A stretch of 64,000 nt of DNA from Marinobacterium nitratireducens (GTDB lineage Bacteria; Pseudomonadota; Gammaproteobacteria; Pseudomonadales; Balneatricaceae), in the NCBI RefSeq assembly GCF_014645375.1, contig NZ_BMLT01000003.1, positions 355,983 through 419,982 of the forward strand. Reading direction: 5' to 3'. Below the pieces are notes generated by a model. It had not been told where the DNA came from. It worked only from the letters and a program-made list of their open reading frames with translations, and made no database searches. Shown piece after piece: positions 7,862 through 16,639 of this stretch. The first letter of the stretch is position 1; the number at the start of each line of letters is the position of its first letter. Made by a program: the position numbers and the translations under genes.

Positions 7862-8605
7862 ATGCCCCGACATCGCAACAGTTACTTCCAGTGCCGCCAG
7901 TTTCGCATCGAGCAGGGGAGCTGCGCCATGAAGGTCACCACCGATGCCAGCCTGCTCGGCGCCTGGGCCCCGGTCGAAGACGCCCGACGGATCCTCGATA
8001 TCGGCACCGGCACCGGGTTGCTGGCGCTGTTCGCGGCGCAACGCAGCAGCGCCCGCATAGACGCGGTCGAGGTGGACGCTGACGCCGCCGCCCAGGCCAG
8101 ACAGAATTTCGCCGCCAGCCCCTGGGCCGACCGCCTGAGCCTGATCGAGGCGGATGTGCGCGAACTGACCCCGGACGGGGAAGGCTACGATGGCATTCTG
8201 TGCAACCCGCCGTTCTTCACCGCCTCGACGCCCAATCGCTGCGACCGGCAGGCCCTGGCTCGCCACAACGACGCTTTGCCGCTGACGGACCTGCTGGCGG
8301 CGATCTCGCGCCTGCTCTGCGATAACGGCCGCGCCTGGCTGCTGCTGCCTGTGCCGGAAGCCGGGAGCGTACGGGCGCGCAGTCCCGCCGCGGGACTCTG
8401 GGTGCGCCACGAGCTGCATCTGCGCAACGACCGCCAGAGTCCCCCGCACCGCCTGGTTCTGCAGCTCGAACGCCGTCCCGGCGACTGCACCCGCTCGGAT
8501 ATCAGTCTGTACGAACGCCACCCCTATCACACCCAAGCCGCGGCCGATCTGTTTCGTCCTTACTACACCCGGCTCAGGGTCGGACCGGCGCCCGACTGCG
8601 AATAA
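7862..8605 (+). CDS. trmN: tRNA1(Val) (adenine37-N6)-methyltransferase
   Basis: 247 residues, class I SAM-dependent methyltransferase fold. Motif I reads ILDIGTGTGLLALFAAQ (about 43-59), the acidic motif II is DAVEVDADA, and the catalytic N6-adenine motif is CNPPFF near 117. The N-terminus (YFQCRQFRIEQGSCAMKVTTDA) is the family's conserved DNA/RNA-recognition start. YfiC/TrmN6 methylates A37 of tRNA1-Val. Single gene, divergent from the GIY-YIG gene. Confidence 0.85.
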   Translation: MPRHRNSYFQCRQFRIEQGSCAMKVTTDASLLGAWAPVEDARRILDIGTGTGLLALFAAQRSSARIDAVEVDADAAAQARQNFAASPWADRLSLIEADVRELTPDGEGYDGILCNPPFFTASTPNRCDRQALARHNDALPLTDLLAAISRLLCDNGRAWLLLPVPEAGSVRARSPAAGLWVRHELHLRNDRQSPPHRLVLQLERRPGDCTRSDISLYERHPYHTQAAADLFRPYYTRLRVGPAPDCE

Positions 8606-8707
8606 CCACCAAAACGTAGCGATATCCTGCGCACACGGCATAAATTCTGGTGATTTTCTGCGCCCATCCCTAAACTTACGCCAACACCACCGTTTTCAGG
8701 GAACCCA

Positions 8708-9190
8708 ATGACCGGCCACAAGCTCGATCGCATCGATCGCCGCATCCTCGAATTGCTGCAGCAGGACGCCAGGTTGTCCGTGGCCGATATCGCCGACCGG
8801 GTGGGTCTCTCCGCAACGCCGTGCAGCCGGCGCATCAAGCGGCTGGAAGAAGAGGGCTTCGTCGCCCGTCAGGTGGTGATTCTGGATCCGGCCCGGATCG
8901 GCCTGCCCATGACGGTACTGGTGCATATCTCGCTGGAAGCCCAGACCCAGGAGCGCCTGAGCAGTTTCGAACGCACCATCGGCGAAATGCCGGAAGTGAT
9001 GGAATGCTACCTGATCACCGGCAGTACCGCCGACTACGTGCTCAAGGTGGTGGTGCCGGACCTGGATCATTACCAGCAACTGCTGCTCAACCGCCTTACC
9101 AGCATCGACGGCGTGCGCTCGATCATTTCCAACTTCGTGCTGCGACAGCCGATCAACCGCACCGACTACGCACTGGATCATCTGGCCTGA
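8708..9190 (+). CDS. Lrp/AsnC family transcriptional regulator
   Basis: 160 residues: an N-terminal winged HTH (LDRIDRRILELLQQDARLSV...VGLSATPCSRRIKRLEEEG, residues 5-52) and a C-terminal RAM ligand-binding domain (VLVHISLEAQ...VMECYLITGSTADYVLKVV). This is the full length for Lrp-type feast/famine regulators. No neighbouring amino-acid gene reveals the target. It starts eight bases after CAGGGAACCC, a moderate ribosome binding site. Confidence 0.85.
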   Translation: MTGHKLDRIDRRILELLQQDARLSVADIADRVGLSATPCSRRIKRLEEEGFVARQVVILDPARIGLPMTVLVHISLEAQTQERLSSFERTIGEMPEVMECYLITGSTADYVLKVVVPDLDHYQQLLLNRLTSIDGVRSIISNFVLRQPINRTDYALDHLA

Positions 9191-9433
9191 AAGGCTGCAA
9201 ATCCACGCCCAATGCAGGCACAACGAACTTGTCTATACTGAGGACAAGCGCAGGATTACGACAACGAAAAGGTGCGATTGCTTCCACTCACCGGCCAACT
9301 ACCCCAGGCCCCTCAGGCACTCCGAGTCTTCATCCCCGACACCGGTCACGGGGGAACCCTGCGAATTGTGCGGTCCGGCCGCCCATCGACAAGCCGGCCG
9401 TGAAGCTTATTCTCTTGTTGATTGGGCCTCTAT

Positions 9434-9838
9434 ATGGAATGCAAAATCTCCGGCTTGACCGCGGATACGATATTGCGAACCCTGGAAACCTACCCGGGCG
9501 CCGAGTGGGTTCCGATTCCCTATCGCTGCCCCTGGGAAAAAACCGTCACCCGCCACCCGCTGATTTCCGATCGCATGGCCGAACGCATCCGCTTCCGGCT
9601 CCCCTTCCCCGCCAGTACACTTGAAATCCGCATCCTCGCCGCCCTGTCCGGCGGTAAACTGTTCGAGGACGATCTGGTGACCCTGCTGGGCGGCGACGAG
9701 GAAGACAACCTGGAAGCCATAGAAGCACTGCATCAGCGTGGCCAGATCGCGCTGTGCGAGAGCCATAACGTCCGCCACTGGCTGCTGACGGATGCCGACC
9801 TGGACAGTCTGATGAAACGGGAGCTGCAACGGGTCTAG
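9434..9838 (+). CDS. Conserved-looking small acidic protein, unknown function
   Basis: 134 residues, no recognised family. Sequence features: an N-terminal half with LRTLETYPGAEWVPIPYRCPW, a middle region LRFPASTLEIRILAALSGG-like sequence resembling a small winged-helix start, and an acidic segment GGDEEDNLEAIEALHQRGQIALCESHNVRHWLLTDADL. The second half (EIRILAALSGGKLFEDDLVTLL...AIEALHQRGQIAL) looks like a helix-turn-helix domain with a wing, but this is only an impression. ATG 9434 is chosen over TTG 9422. It follows the Lrp-type gene after 243 bases and shares its strand. Confidence 0.6.
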   Translation: MECKISGLTADTILRTLETYPGAEWVPIPYRCPWEKTVTRHPLISDRMAERIRFRLPFPASTLEIRILAALSGGKLFEDDLVTLLGGDEEDNLEAIEALHQRGQIALCESHNVRHWLLTDADLDSLMKRELQRV

Positions 9839-9879
9839 CGCCTGGCGGTCTGGCACCGCGGGGCGGGCCCCTCGATTCC

Positions 9880-10440
9880 CTACAAATGCCCGAGGGAGAA
9901 CCGCTCCCCAAGGCTGTACACCACCAGCTCATCGCCGCCGCCGGCAGCAGGCTCGGTGGCGGCCATGTCCACCAACTGGTAGAAGAGGTTGCGGTGTATG
10001 CGCCCCGACATGCCAAAACGCACCTCGATCTCGGGTGCGGGCTCGCCGGTTTGCGGATCCTGCGTCACCCGGATGCGGTGTTCGGGACCTGCGACGATAT
10101 GATCGTCGGTGGTGGTGGTGAAATGCAGCTCCTGACCAAACGGGCCCTCGCGAAGCTCGAGATTGACGACCTGAAACGGCAGATCATCGACGCGAATGCC
10201 AACCTTTTCCACCGGGGTCTTGAGAAAATAGCTGCCCGCTTCCGGCCAGAGCACCCGCGAGAACATGCGCACCATGGCCTTGCGGCCGATCGGGCTGCCG
10301 CAGTAGTACCAGGTCCCATCGCGGGCGATCCGCATATCGATGTCGCCGCAGAAGTCGGGATTCCATCGCTCGAGCGGCGGAATGCCGTCGCCGTGCTGCT
10401 CCAGTTGCCGCTGGGTTTCACCGAGATCGAACTGGCTCAT
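9880..10440 (-). CDS. DUF1285 family protein
   Basis: 186 residues, matching the DUF1285 family of mainly Pseudomonas-like and marine gammaproteobacteria. Recognisable segments are IPPLERWNPDFCGDIDMRI near the start, GTWYYCGSPIGRKAMVRMFS, and FLKTPVEKVGIRVDDLPF. The function of the family is not established. It is transcribed divergently from the MTHFR-like gene with 147 bases between start codons, an AT-rich spacer that probably holds both promoters. Confidence 0.75.
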   Translation of the reverse strand: MSQFDLGETQRQLEQHGDGIPPLERWNPDFCGDIDMRIARDGTWYYCGSPIGRKAMVRMFSRVLWPEAGSYFLKTPVEKVGIRVDDLPFQVVNLELREGPFGQELHFTTTTDDHIVAGPEHRIRVTQDPQTGEPAPEIEVRFGMSGRIHRNLFYQLVDMAATEPAAGGGDELVVYSLGERFSLGHL

Positions 10441-10587
10441 GATGGGTTACCTCCGGGCCCTGGGGCGCCAACTTTAGAATCCCTCAACTTTACTGAAAAA
10501 GATTTCAACTTATAACCCAATTACATGAAAAACGTTCACTGTTAGACTATTCGGAACTTAGACAAGACGAACAGAGCCCGAGCAGCC

Positions 10588-11541
10588 ATGACTACTCCCC
10601 TGGAACAGAAATTTTCCGACCCGAACCGCGGTGTCTATTTTGTCGGCACCACCCCGCCGCGCGACAACACCGAGCCGGAAAAGGTCTCGGAAATCGCCGA
10701 CAAGCTGCTCGCCCGTCTGAGCCAGATCGACTATGACGGCCTCATCGTTTACGACATCCAGGATGAAAGCAGCCGGATCAGCAAACCCCGGCCCTTCCCC
10801 TACATGCAGACGCTCGATCCGAGGGAGTATTCGGCGCTGCTGCGCGAGAAAAGCGCCCATCCGGTGATCACCTACAAAAGCGTAGCACAGCGCGATCGCG
10901 CCGACTTCGAGCGCTGGCTGGAGCAGTCGCGGACCGAATTCAACGTCCGTGACCTGGTCCTGGTGGGCAGCCCCTCGTCCGACGGCAGCATCCGGCTGTC
11001 ACTGCCCGAAGCCTATCGCAGCCTCGCCCAGCATCCGCTGGACTACCACCTGGGCGGTGTCACCATCGCCGAGCGCCACGCGGTCAAGGGCAACGAGCAC
11101 CTGCGCCTGATCGAAAAAAGCGCCCAGGGCTGCAGCTACTTCGTCTCGCAGGCCGTCTACAACGCCCAGGCGACCATCGACCTGCTGAGCAGTTACGCCC
11201 GCGAATGCCGGGCCCGCGGCGTCGAACCGCAGCGCATCATCCTGACTTTCACGCCCTGCGGCAGCGCCAAAACCCTGGAATTCATGGAGTGGCTGGGAAT
11301 TTCGGTGCCGGAAGCGACCCGCTGGCGCATCCTCGATGCCCGCAACCCGTTGTCCGAATCCATTCGCGTCTGCCGCAGCAACCTCGAGCAGATTCTCGAA
11401 GCCGTGGCGCCGCTGGGCATTCCGCTGGGCCTCAACATCGAAAGCCTGACCAACCGCAAGGACGAAATCGACGCCTCCATCCGGCTGTTCAAGCTGCTCA
11501 AGGCGACTCTGGACCTCAAGCTGGCCGAGCAGCAGCTGTAG
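10588..11541 (+). CDS. Methylenetetrahydrofolate reductase family protein (mycobacterial type)
   Basis: 317 residues forming a TIM-barrel like MetF but divergent from it: FVGTTPPRDNTEPEKVSEIA replaces the MetF EFFPP start, with YDGLIVYDIQDESSR, LVLVGSPSSDG and GVTIAERH (the last resembling the folate/FAD-site loop). This matches what is annotated as mycobacterial-type MTHFR, which reduces 5,10-methylene-THF to 5-methyl-THF. A homologous role in C1 or methyl transfer is likely but the substrate is not proven. Its stop is seven bases from the convergent retropepsin gene. Confidence 0.7.
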   Translation: MTTPLEQKFSDPNRGVYFVGTTPPRDNTEPEKVSEIADKLLARLSQIDYDGLIVYDIQDESSRISKPRPFPYMQTLDPREYSALLREKSAHPVITYKSVAQRDRADFERWLEQSRTEFNVRDLVLVGSPSSDGSIRLSLPEAYRSLAQHPLDYHLGGVTIAERHAVKGNEHLRLIEKSAQGCSYFVSQAVYNAQATIDLLSSYARECRARGVEPQRIILTFTPCGSAKTLEFMEWLGISVPEATRWRILDARNPLSESIRVCRSNLEQILEAVAPLGIPLGLNIESLTNRKDEIDASIRLFKLLKATLDLKLAEQQL

Positions 11542-11548
11542 AAAAGGT

Positions 11549-12313
11549 TTATCGATCCGCCGCCGGCGGGTCCTGCGGCTGAACGGCATCGGGCTGATCC
11601 AGCGCCTGCAGCAGCGACTGCAGCTCGGTGTAACGCTCCGGCTCCCAGAGGATCAGCTGGCGCTGGTAGTCGATGCGGTAATTGGCGTTCATCAGGAAAT
11701 CCATCCCCAGCAAGCCGTCATTACCCGCCGAAGGGCCCTGATGATCGATGACGAAGGCGCGCACATGGGAAACCTTGTAGGGACCGATCTCGATACGGTC
11801 GAAGTCGACGGTTTCGGTCTGAATGGTCCCGCCGCCGGCGACCCGGGCGTGGCCGGCGGCGCGCGAGACGAAAGGCAGGCCTTGCAGAGCGTCCTTGTGA
11901 AACACCGTACTGGTGGCGCCGGTATCGAGCACCATTCGGGTCTGGGCGCTGCGACCTCCATAGACCACCTTGACCGGCACCAGCACCCGGTTGTTGGTGA
12001 TCTTCACCGCCGTTTCCATATCGCGCAGCAGCTGCTCGAGCTTGCGCCGCTGCTGCGTCTGGGCCTGCGAACGCTGCAGATCGGCGCGTTCGCTGCGCTC
12101 CAGCGATAGCGCTTCGGGGCTCAGGCGCTCGGAATACTCTTCCCGACTTTCCAGCTGGTCGCGAAACTGCTGCGGGACCTTGCTGAGGCTGTCGACAAAT
12201 ACCTGCCGCCCGCGCTCGTCGACGTATTTGTAGATACGCGCCTGCGCCGGTACCGCCAGCATTGCCGCCAGCAGCACAGCGGCCATCGCCGCGCTCGGTA
12301 TCGGTGTCGCCAT
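11549..12313 (-). CDS. Periplasmic retropepsin-like aspartic protease with DUF4124 domain
   Basis: 254 residues. A signal peptide (about 1-25, ending PAQA) is followed by a DUF4124 segment (RIYKYVDERGRQVFVDSLSK), a charged coiled coil (about 60-100) and a retropepsin-like domain whose active-site motif is VLDTGATSTVF with a hydrophobic GLLGMDFL flap-partner strand. Bacterial homologues (TIGR02281/gag-asp families) are single-domain aspartic proteases acting as dimers. ATG 12313 is chosen over 12337 because GGAGG lies eight bases before it. It shares a strand with yciH upstream. Confidence 0.75.
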   Translation of the reverse strand: MATPIPSAAMAAVLLAAMLAVPAQARIYKYVDERGRQVFVDSLSKVPQQFRDQLESREEYSERLSPEALSLERSERADLQRSQAQTQQRRKLEQLLRDMETAVKITNNRVLVPVKVVYGGRSAQTRMVLDTGATSTVFHKDALQGLPFVSRAAGHARVAGGGTIQTETVDFDRIEIGPYKVSHVRAFVIDHQGPSAGNDGLLGMDFLMNANYRIDYQRQLILWEPERYTELQSLLQALDQPDAVQPQDPPAADR

Positions 12314-12357
12314 TGCTCGTTCCTCCGCGCCGTCCATGGCCGTTACACGGGACGCGC

Positions 12358-12732
12358 TCAGCCTCCGGACAGCTTGACGCGAAAGCCGTCCTGCTCGAGC
12401 GCCTGCTTGATCCGTTCGCGATGATCACCCTGGATTTCGATAACGCCGTCCTTGAGCGCGCCGCCGGTCCCGCACAGTTTCTTCAGCTTCTTGCCGAGCG
12501 CCTTGAGCTCCGCTTCCGGGACGGGCACGCCGCTGATGGTGGTCACGCCCTTGCCCTTGCGCCCGGAAGTTTCCCGGCGAATGCGCACGATACCGTCCAG
12601 GGCGCCGAGCCGCGCCTCGTCCGCCAGCTCGGCACAGCGGCACTCGGCCACGGCCTCGCCGCACTGCGGGCACATATCGCCCTTCTCGGTAGAATAGACC
12701 AGCCCGCGCAGCTGATCCTGTAATGAAGCCAT
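12358..12732 (-). CDS. yciH: SUI1/eIF1-like translation factor YciH
   Basis: 124 residues with the SUI1 domain: VRIRRETSGRKGKGVTTISG, then LKALGKKLKKLCGTGGALKDG and IEIQGDHRERIKQALEQDGF. The N-terminal half contains CPQCGEAVAECRC, a short zinc-ribbon-like four-cysteine cluster. YciH is a non-essential initiation-fidelity or stress translation factor. ATG 12732 follows GGGAGGAAATCG; the longer frame to 12771 is unlikely. Confidence 0.85.
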   Translation of the reverse strand: MASLQDQLRGLVYSTEKGDMCPQCGEAVAECRCAELADEARLGALDGIVRIRRETSGRKGKGVTTISGVPVPEAELKALGKKLKKLCGTGGALKDGVIEIQGDHRERIKQALEQDGFRVKLSGG

Positions 12733-12751
12733 CGATTTCCTCCCATCACGG

Positions 12752-12856
12752 CGCACGCCGCCTGTTACCACTTACCACTTAGCTACTGACAACCGCTCCT
12801 GCCTTGCCAGCACAGCCACCATCCCCGGCGGTAACTTACCACTTACCGCCAATTGT
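12752..12856. repeat. Short SSR-type spacer repeats (TTACCACT units)
   Basis: The spacer between yciH and dgt holds two runs of an octamer-like unit, TTACCACTTACCACTTA near 12766-12782 and TAACTTACCACTTACC near 12833-12848. Similar 8-bp tandem repeats with another unit occur after phaC. No gene or terminator was seen. Confidence 0.6.
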
Positions 12857-12863
12857 AACCGTT

Positions 12864-14186
12864 TCAGGGGCTCAGCCCACCAATCTGCCGCGCCAGGTAC
12901 GTGGCGTAGGTGTCCGTCATGCCGCCGATAAAATCGAGCGCCCGGCGATACGCCTGATACAGCGGTACATCCGGCGCCGGCGCATGGATACCCATCAGAC
13001 TGAGGATCTTGCCGCTGCGATAGCCCAGCCGGTGGGGTCCCTTGAAGTGCTGATCACAAACCGCCCGGCAAAATGCCTCCAGCAGCGTGCCGAGACTGCT
13101 GTAGGCGCCTACCTCGAGCTCGGTCTTGCGGGTATCGGGGAACACCCTCTCCTGCGCCAGTCGCTTGGCACGGGCCAGCCCCTCGCGCACATTCGGATCG
13201 CCATCGGCCAGCAGCTCGCCGCTATACTCGCCGGCCATGATGGCGTCGTAATGATGCCGGAAGGCCAAGAGCGCCGACTCGATCATGTTCTCCATCGCGG
13301 TGCCGCGCAGCGCCGATATCTTGCGTCGCGCCGATGCTTGGGTCGAAAAGATGGCATCGTCGTATCGCAGCTCGCCGCAGAGCTGCAGCAGTATGGGGCG
13401 GATATCGTCGAAGCTGAGGATGTTCAGCTCGACGGCATCCTCGAGATCGAGAATCGCATAGCAGATGTCGTCCGCCGCCTCCATCAGCCAGGTCAGCGGA
13501 TGCCGGCTCCACCAGTGCTCGCCGAGCCGGATCAGCCCCAGCGACTCGCCCAGGCTCTCAAGAATGTCGATCTCGCTGCGAAAACAGCTGAACTTGCCGC
13601 GGTCCGTTGCGCGCTCGACGGTCCAGGGATATTTCAGCAGCGTGCCCAGGGTGGGATAGGTGAGACGCAGGCCACCATTGAAAAGGTGGTTCTCGATCCG
13701 GGTCACCACGCGGAATCCCTGCGCATTGCCCTCGAAGGTTTCGAGGTCTGCCTGCTCGATCTCGCTCAGGCTCGCCAGCAGTGCCGTGCCGGCGTCGCGC
13801 TGGAACCAGTCCCGGATGGCGTATTCGCCGGCATGGCCGAAGGGGGGGTTGCCGATATCGTGGGCCAGGCAGGCGGACTGCACCACGGTGCCAAGGTCCT
13901 GAGGGCCAACCCAGGGCGGCAACTGATCGGCAATCAGCTCGCCGACCCGTATGCCCAGCGTACGCCCGAGGCTGCCGACTTCGATCGAGTGGGTCAGGCG
14001 GGTATGTATATGATCGTTCAGCGCCAGCGGATGCACCTGCGTCTTACGGCCCAGACGCCGGAAGGCACTGGAGAAAACGATGCGGTCATGGTCCTTGTGA
14101 AAATGACTGCGGCCCACCTCCCCCGGGCCCAGATGTTCATGCCCGTATCGCCGGGTTGTCAGTAAGCTGTTCCATTGCATCGCCAT
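12864..14186 (-). CDS. dgt: Deoxyguanosinetriphosphate triphosphohydrolase-like protein
   Basis: 440 residues of the HD-domain dNTPase family (type 2 dGTPase-like). The N-terminal signature KDHDRIVFSSAFRRLGRKTQV and HTRLTHSIEV is followed by the HD motif LAHDIGNPPFGHAGE, which binds the catalytic metals. It hydrolyses dGTP to deoxyguanosine and triphosphate, controlling dNTP pools and sometimes limiting phage. ATG 14186 (MAMQWNSLL) is preceded by GGGAGACG and is preferred over ATG 14231. Single gene, divergent from the MNIO operon. Confidence 0.85.
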   Translation of the reverse strand: MAMQWNSLLTTRRYGHEHLGPGEVGRSHFHKDHDRIVFSSAFRRLGRKTQVHPLALNDHIHTRLTHSIEVGSLGRTLGIRVGELIADQLPPWVGPQDLGTVVQSACLAHDIGNPPFGHAGEYAIRDWFQRDAGTALLASLSEIEQADLETFEGNAQGFRVVTRIENHLFNGGLRLTYPTLGTLLKYPWTVERATDRGKFSCFRSEIDILESLGESLGLIRLGEHWWSRHPLTWLMEAADDICYAILDLEDAVELNILSFDDIRPILLQLCGELRYDDAIFSTQASARRKISALRGTAMENMIESALLAFRHHYDAIMAGEYSGELLADGDPNVREGLARAKRLAQERVFPDTRKTELEVGAYSSLGTLLEAFCRAVCDQHFKGPHRLGYRSGKILSLMGIHAPAPDVPLYQAYRRALDFIGGMTDTYATYLARQIGGLSP

Positions 14187-14457
14187 TGTCGCGTCTCCCG
14201 CCAGCAGGGCATCCTTCGTCAGCGCAATCATTATACCTCAGCGACTGCCGGCCTTGGGCGGCACGGCAGCGGGATACAGACCGCCGCAATCTCAATTTTC
14301 ACGTTGGCACCGGAACTAACCGTCGCCCGCGGTTTCAAACTCTGGATAGGAAATGAATGGCAATAACCGTGCAAATTGGACAACACTTGTTTGCACAAGG
14401 CTGCTAAACTGAATTGTTCCGGCAACCTGCGAATACATCAAAGGAAAAGGAAAACGG

Positions 14458-14508
14458 ATGAATAAGAGCTACAACAAGCCATTCGTTGCGACGCGGAAGC
14501 CAGGTTAG
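14458..14508 (+). CDS. 16-residue peptide ORF, possible RiPP precursor or leader
   Basis: ATG at 14458, stop TAG at 14506-14508; the product would be MNKSYNKPFVATRKPG. A strong purine-rich ribosome binding site (AAAGGAAAAGGAAAACGG) lies immediately before the ATG, better than that of the next gene. It ends 24 bases before the MNIO gene. Its YNKPFV segment is reminiscent of the YxxP-type recognition motif seen in leader peptides of other RiPPs, and PqqA shows that precursors can be this short. It has no cysteine, unlike most known MNIO substrates. The peptide could instead be a translational-coupling leader. Coding status is inferred only from position and the ribosome binding site. Confidence 0.45.
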   Translation: MNKSYNKPFVATRKPG

Positions 14509-14532
14509 GCAGGCACTTGGGACACTGCCACC

Positions 14533-15417
14533 ATGAGTGACTACATCCACTGGAGCCTGGCAGGCACCGGACTCAGCCTGCGCGGCTGCAATGTCGACGA
14601 GATCCTGAGCGAACGTCCGGATGTGCGCTGGTTCGAAGCGCTGGTCGACGCCCATATCGTGGACGGCGGAGAAAGGTTGCACAACCTGGAACGCATTCGC
14701 GAGCATTATCCGGTCACACTGCACGGACTGGGGCTTGCGCTCGGCTCCACCTCGCCGCTGGATACCGGCTACCTGGTACGTATTCGCGCCCTTGCCGACC
14801 GTATCGACGCCAGCTGGATTTCCGACCACATCTGCTTCACTAGTCTCGGCAATTGCTTTAGCCACGAGGTGCTGCCACTACCCTACACCGAAGAAGCGCT
14901 GGACCACATCGCGTCCCGCATCATGCAGGTGCAGGACTTTCTTGGCCGTCGCATACTGCTGGAAAACCCCGCCCGCTACCTCGGCTACAACCACTCGACG
15001 CTGAGCGAAGGCGAATTCATGGCCGAGATGGCCGAAAGGGCCGACTGCTACCTGCTGCTGGACGTCAACAACAGCTACGTCACCCAGCACAACCTCGGCG
15101 CCGACGCCCTCGACACCATCGACTGCCTGCCACCGCAGCGCGTACGGGAGATCCACCTCGCCGGCTACGATGAGCGTGACGGTTGCATGCTCGGCGGCCA
15201 CAACAATCCGGTTCGCGAGCCGGTCTGGGCCCTCTACGAAGCCGCCCAGAAACGTTTTACCGGAACCCCCACACTGATCGAATGGGAGCATGACATACCG
15301 GATCTGAAGGACGCTCTGAGAGACGTCCGGCGCGCCAAACGCGTCATGCATCGGGCACAAAACGGCCTCAGGAAGCCCGCCGGTGTGCCAGCACAGGGTG
15401 TCCGGAGCCCTGGCTGA
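14533..15417 (+). CDS. MNIO family (DUF692) multinuclear iron-dependent peptide maturase
   Basis: 294 residues with the whole DUF692 TIM barrel: VTLHGLGLALGS (first metal-ligand region), SWISDHICF, ILLENPARYLGYNHS, CYLLLDVNNSYV, REIHLAGYDE and TLIEWEHDIP. MNIO enzymes (MbnB, TglH, HvfB, BufB) modify Cys, Asp or Asn residues of ribosomal peptides using two or three iron atoms. Compared with the family as I remember it, the NHG and HLAGH motifs read NLG and HLAGY here, so two usual histidines are replaced. It is coupled to the next gene through TGATG and preceded by a 16-codon ORF. No usual DUF2282/HvfA-type precursor gene is nearby. Confidence 0.8.
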   Translation: MSDYIHWSLAGTGLSLRGCNVDEILSERPDVRWFEALVDAHIVDGGERLHNLERIREHYPVTLHGLGLALGSTSPLDTGYLVRIRALADRIDASWISDHICFTSLGNCFSHEVLPLPYTEEALDHIASRIMQVQDFLGRRILLENPARYLGYNHSTLSEGEFMAEMAERADCYLLLDVNNSYVTQHNLGADALDTIDCLPPQRVREIHLAGYDERDGCMLGGHNNPVREPVWALYEAAQKRFTGTPTLIEWEHDIPDLKDALRDVRRAKRVMHRAQNGLRKPAGVPAQGVRSPG

Positions 15418-16199
15418 TGCGCCTGGCCGAACTCCAGTCCGCGCTCGATGCGGCTCTGGCCGGCAAGGAATGCCCCGAACTCCATAGACTGGTGGTCAGC
15501 CTGAAGCAGTCCCCGGAGGACTGCCTTGCACTGTATCGCCAGTTGCTGCGCCGTGCCCACGTCAACGCGCTGCAGCAACTCTTTCCCGCCTGCGCACGGC
15601 TGCTCGGCCAAGACCACTTCCAGCTGCTTGCCGAGTTCTACAGCGCCCAGATCGCCGCCGGCGCCGGATTCGACCCCTTCGGCGCCCAGTTCCCGGGGCT
15701 GATGGAATCCTATCGTTCCAGCCATGCGGAACTCGAACCGCTGGTCTTTCTGGCGGACCTCGCAACGCTCGAATGGCACCTGCAGGAGGCGCGCAGCGCC
15801 CGCGACGACCCCGCTCTCGACCTCGAAAGCTGGGCCAGCCTGCCCCGACGGCAACAGCACAGGATGCAGGCCGTTGTCAGCTACAGCCTGGGCCTGCAAT
15901 ACAGCCGCTGGCCACTGGCCGAGATTCGCGATGCGGTGATAACGGATCGTCCCTGGCAGGAGCTCCTGGCGGGGAAAGGCGGATGGCTGTGCATCCATCG
16001 CCACCTGGACAGGCTCTGCATCGAACCGATCAGCGAAACCCAGGCCAGGATGCTCAACGGTATACGCCAGGGGCTCAGTTTCGACAGCCTGGGTTACGAT
16101 TTGAACCTGGTGCAGCAACTGCTGCCGCTGATGATCGCCCGCGGCTGGATCTGCAGACTGAGGATGCCGTCAGACCAGGAGCCCGCGCCAGAATCCTGA
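15417..16199 (+). CDS. DUF2063 (HvfC/BufC-like) partner of the MNIO enzyme
   Basis: 260 residues. The N-terminal half is the DUF2063 domain (YRQLLRRAHVNALQQLFPACARLLG...FDPFGAQFPGLMESY), the standard partner of MNIO enzymes that is thought to present the precursor peptide. The C-terminal half (about 170-250) carries an ARMLNGIRQGLSFDSLGYDL helix-turn-helix-like segment and a short C-terminal helix, as in other HvfC/BufC proteins. The ATG overlaps the MNIO stop (TGATG), so both proteins are made in coupled amounts. The operon ends here, followed by repeats. Confidence 0.75.
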   Translation: MRLAELQSALDAALAGKECPELHRLVVSLKQSPEDCLALYRQLLRRAHVNALQQLFPACARLLGQDHFQLLAEFYSAQIAAGAGFDPFGAQFPGLMESYRSSHAELEPLVFLADLATLEWHLQEARSARDDPALDLESWASLPRRQQHRMQAVVSYSLGLQYSRWPLAEIRDAVITDRPWQELLAGKGGWLCIHRHLDRLCIEPISETQARMLNGIRQGLSFDSLGYDLNLVQQLLPLMIARGWICRLRMPSDQEPAPES

Positions 16200-16639
16200 C
16201 CGCCTTAACAGGCGGTCGCACAACGTTTTCAAGGCCGCCGAGGCAAGCGGAACGCCACCCGGCGGAGTGCCGCCCAGACCCAAACAGGCGAAAAAGCGCA
16301 GTATTAGGATCGGTGAAACGACGCTTGGTACGGGCCACCCGTTGCTGACTCGACCCAGAGCGTCGTGGAACCCATCGCGTGCTCTCAGAACACCACGGGA
16401 GCATCGGACGCTGTTGATGGGTTGCGCCGCTTCAAACCAGGAGCATCCCGATATGAAGTGCCACCGCGGCTCCACCCATCTACGATGTGCCCTGGGCGTT
16501 ATACGCTGCCTGAAACCTGTTTTTGACGCAGCATTCGGCGACGCAGATAGATTTTCAACAACCTGTTAACAGGCGGTAGCAACTCGCAGGATCGGTAAAA
16601 CGACACGCCAGCACTGGGCGCACGACGCTGTTGCAGCCG
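16200..16639. repeat. Repeat-filled spacer with full copy of the interspersed element
   Basis: This 440-base spacer between convergent genes holds no supported gene. At 16307-16376 is the imperfect hairpin GGATCGGTGAAACGACGC...CGTCGTGGAACCCATC. At 16415-16483 is the second module, from GATGGGTTGCGCC to GCGGCTCCACCCATCTAC. At 16491-16562 is an extension module whose reverse complement recurs at 46219-46280. It is the most complete copy in the window. Confidence 0.85.

Noticed and set aside
14305-14327. Sigma54 promoter (TTGGCAC) upstream of the MNIO operon
   Set aside because: No TTGC -12 element at the right distance.
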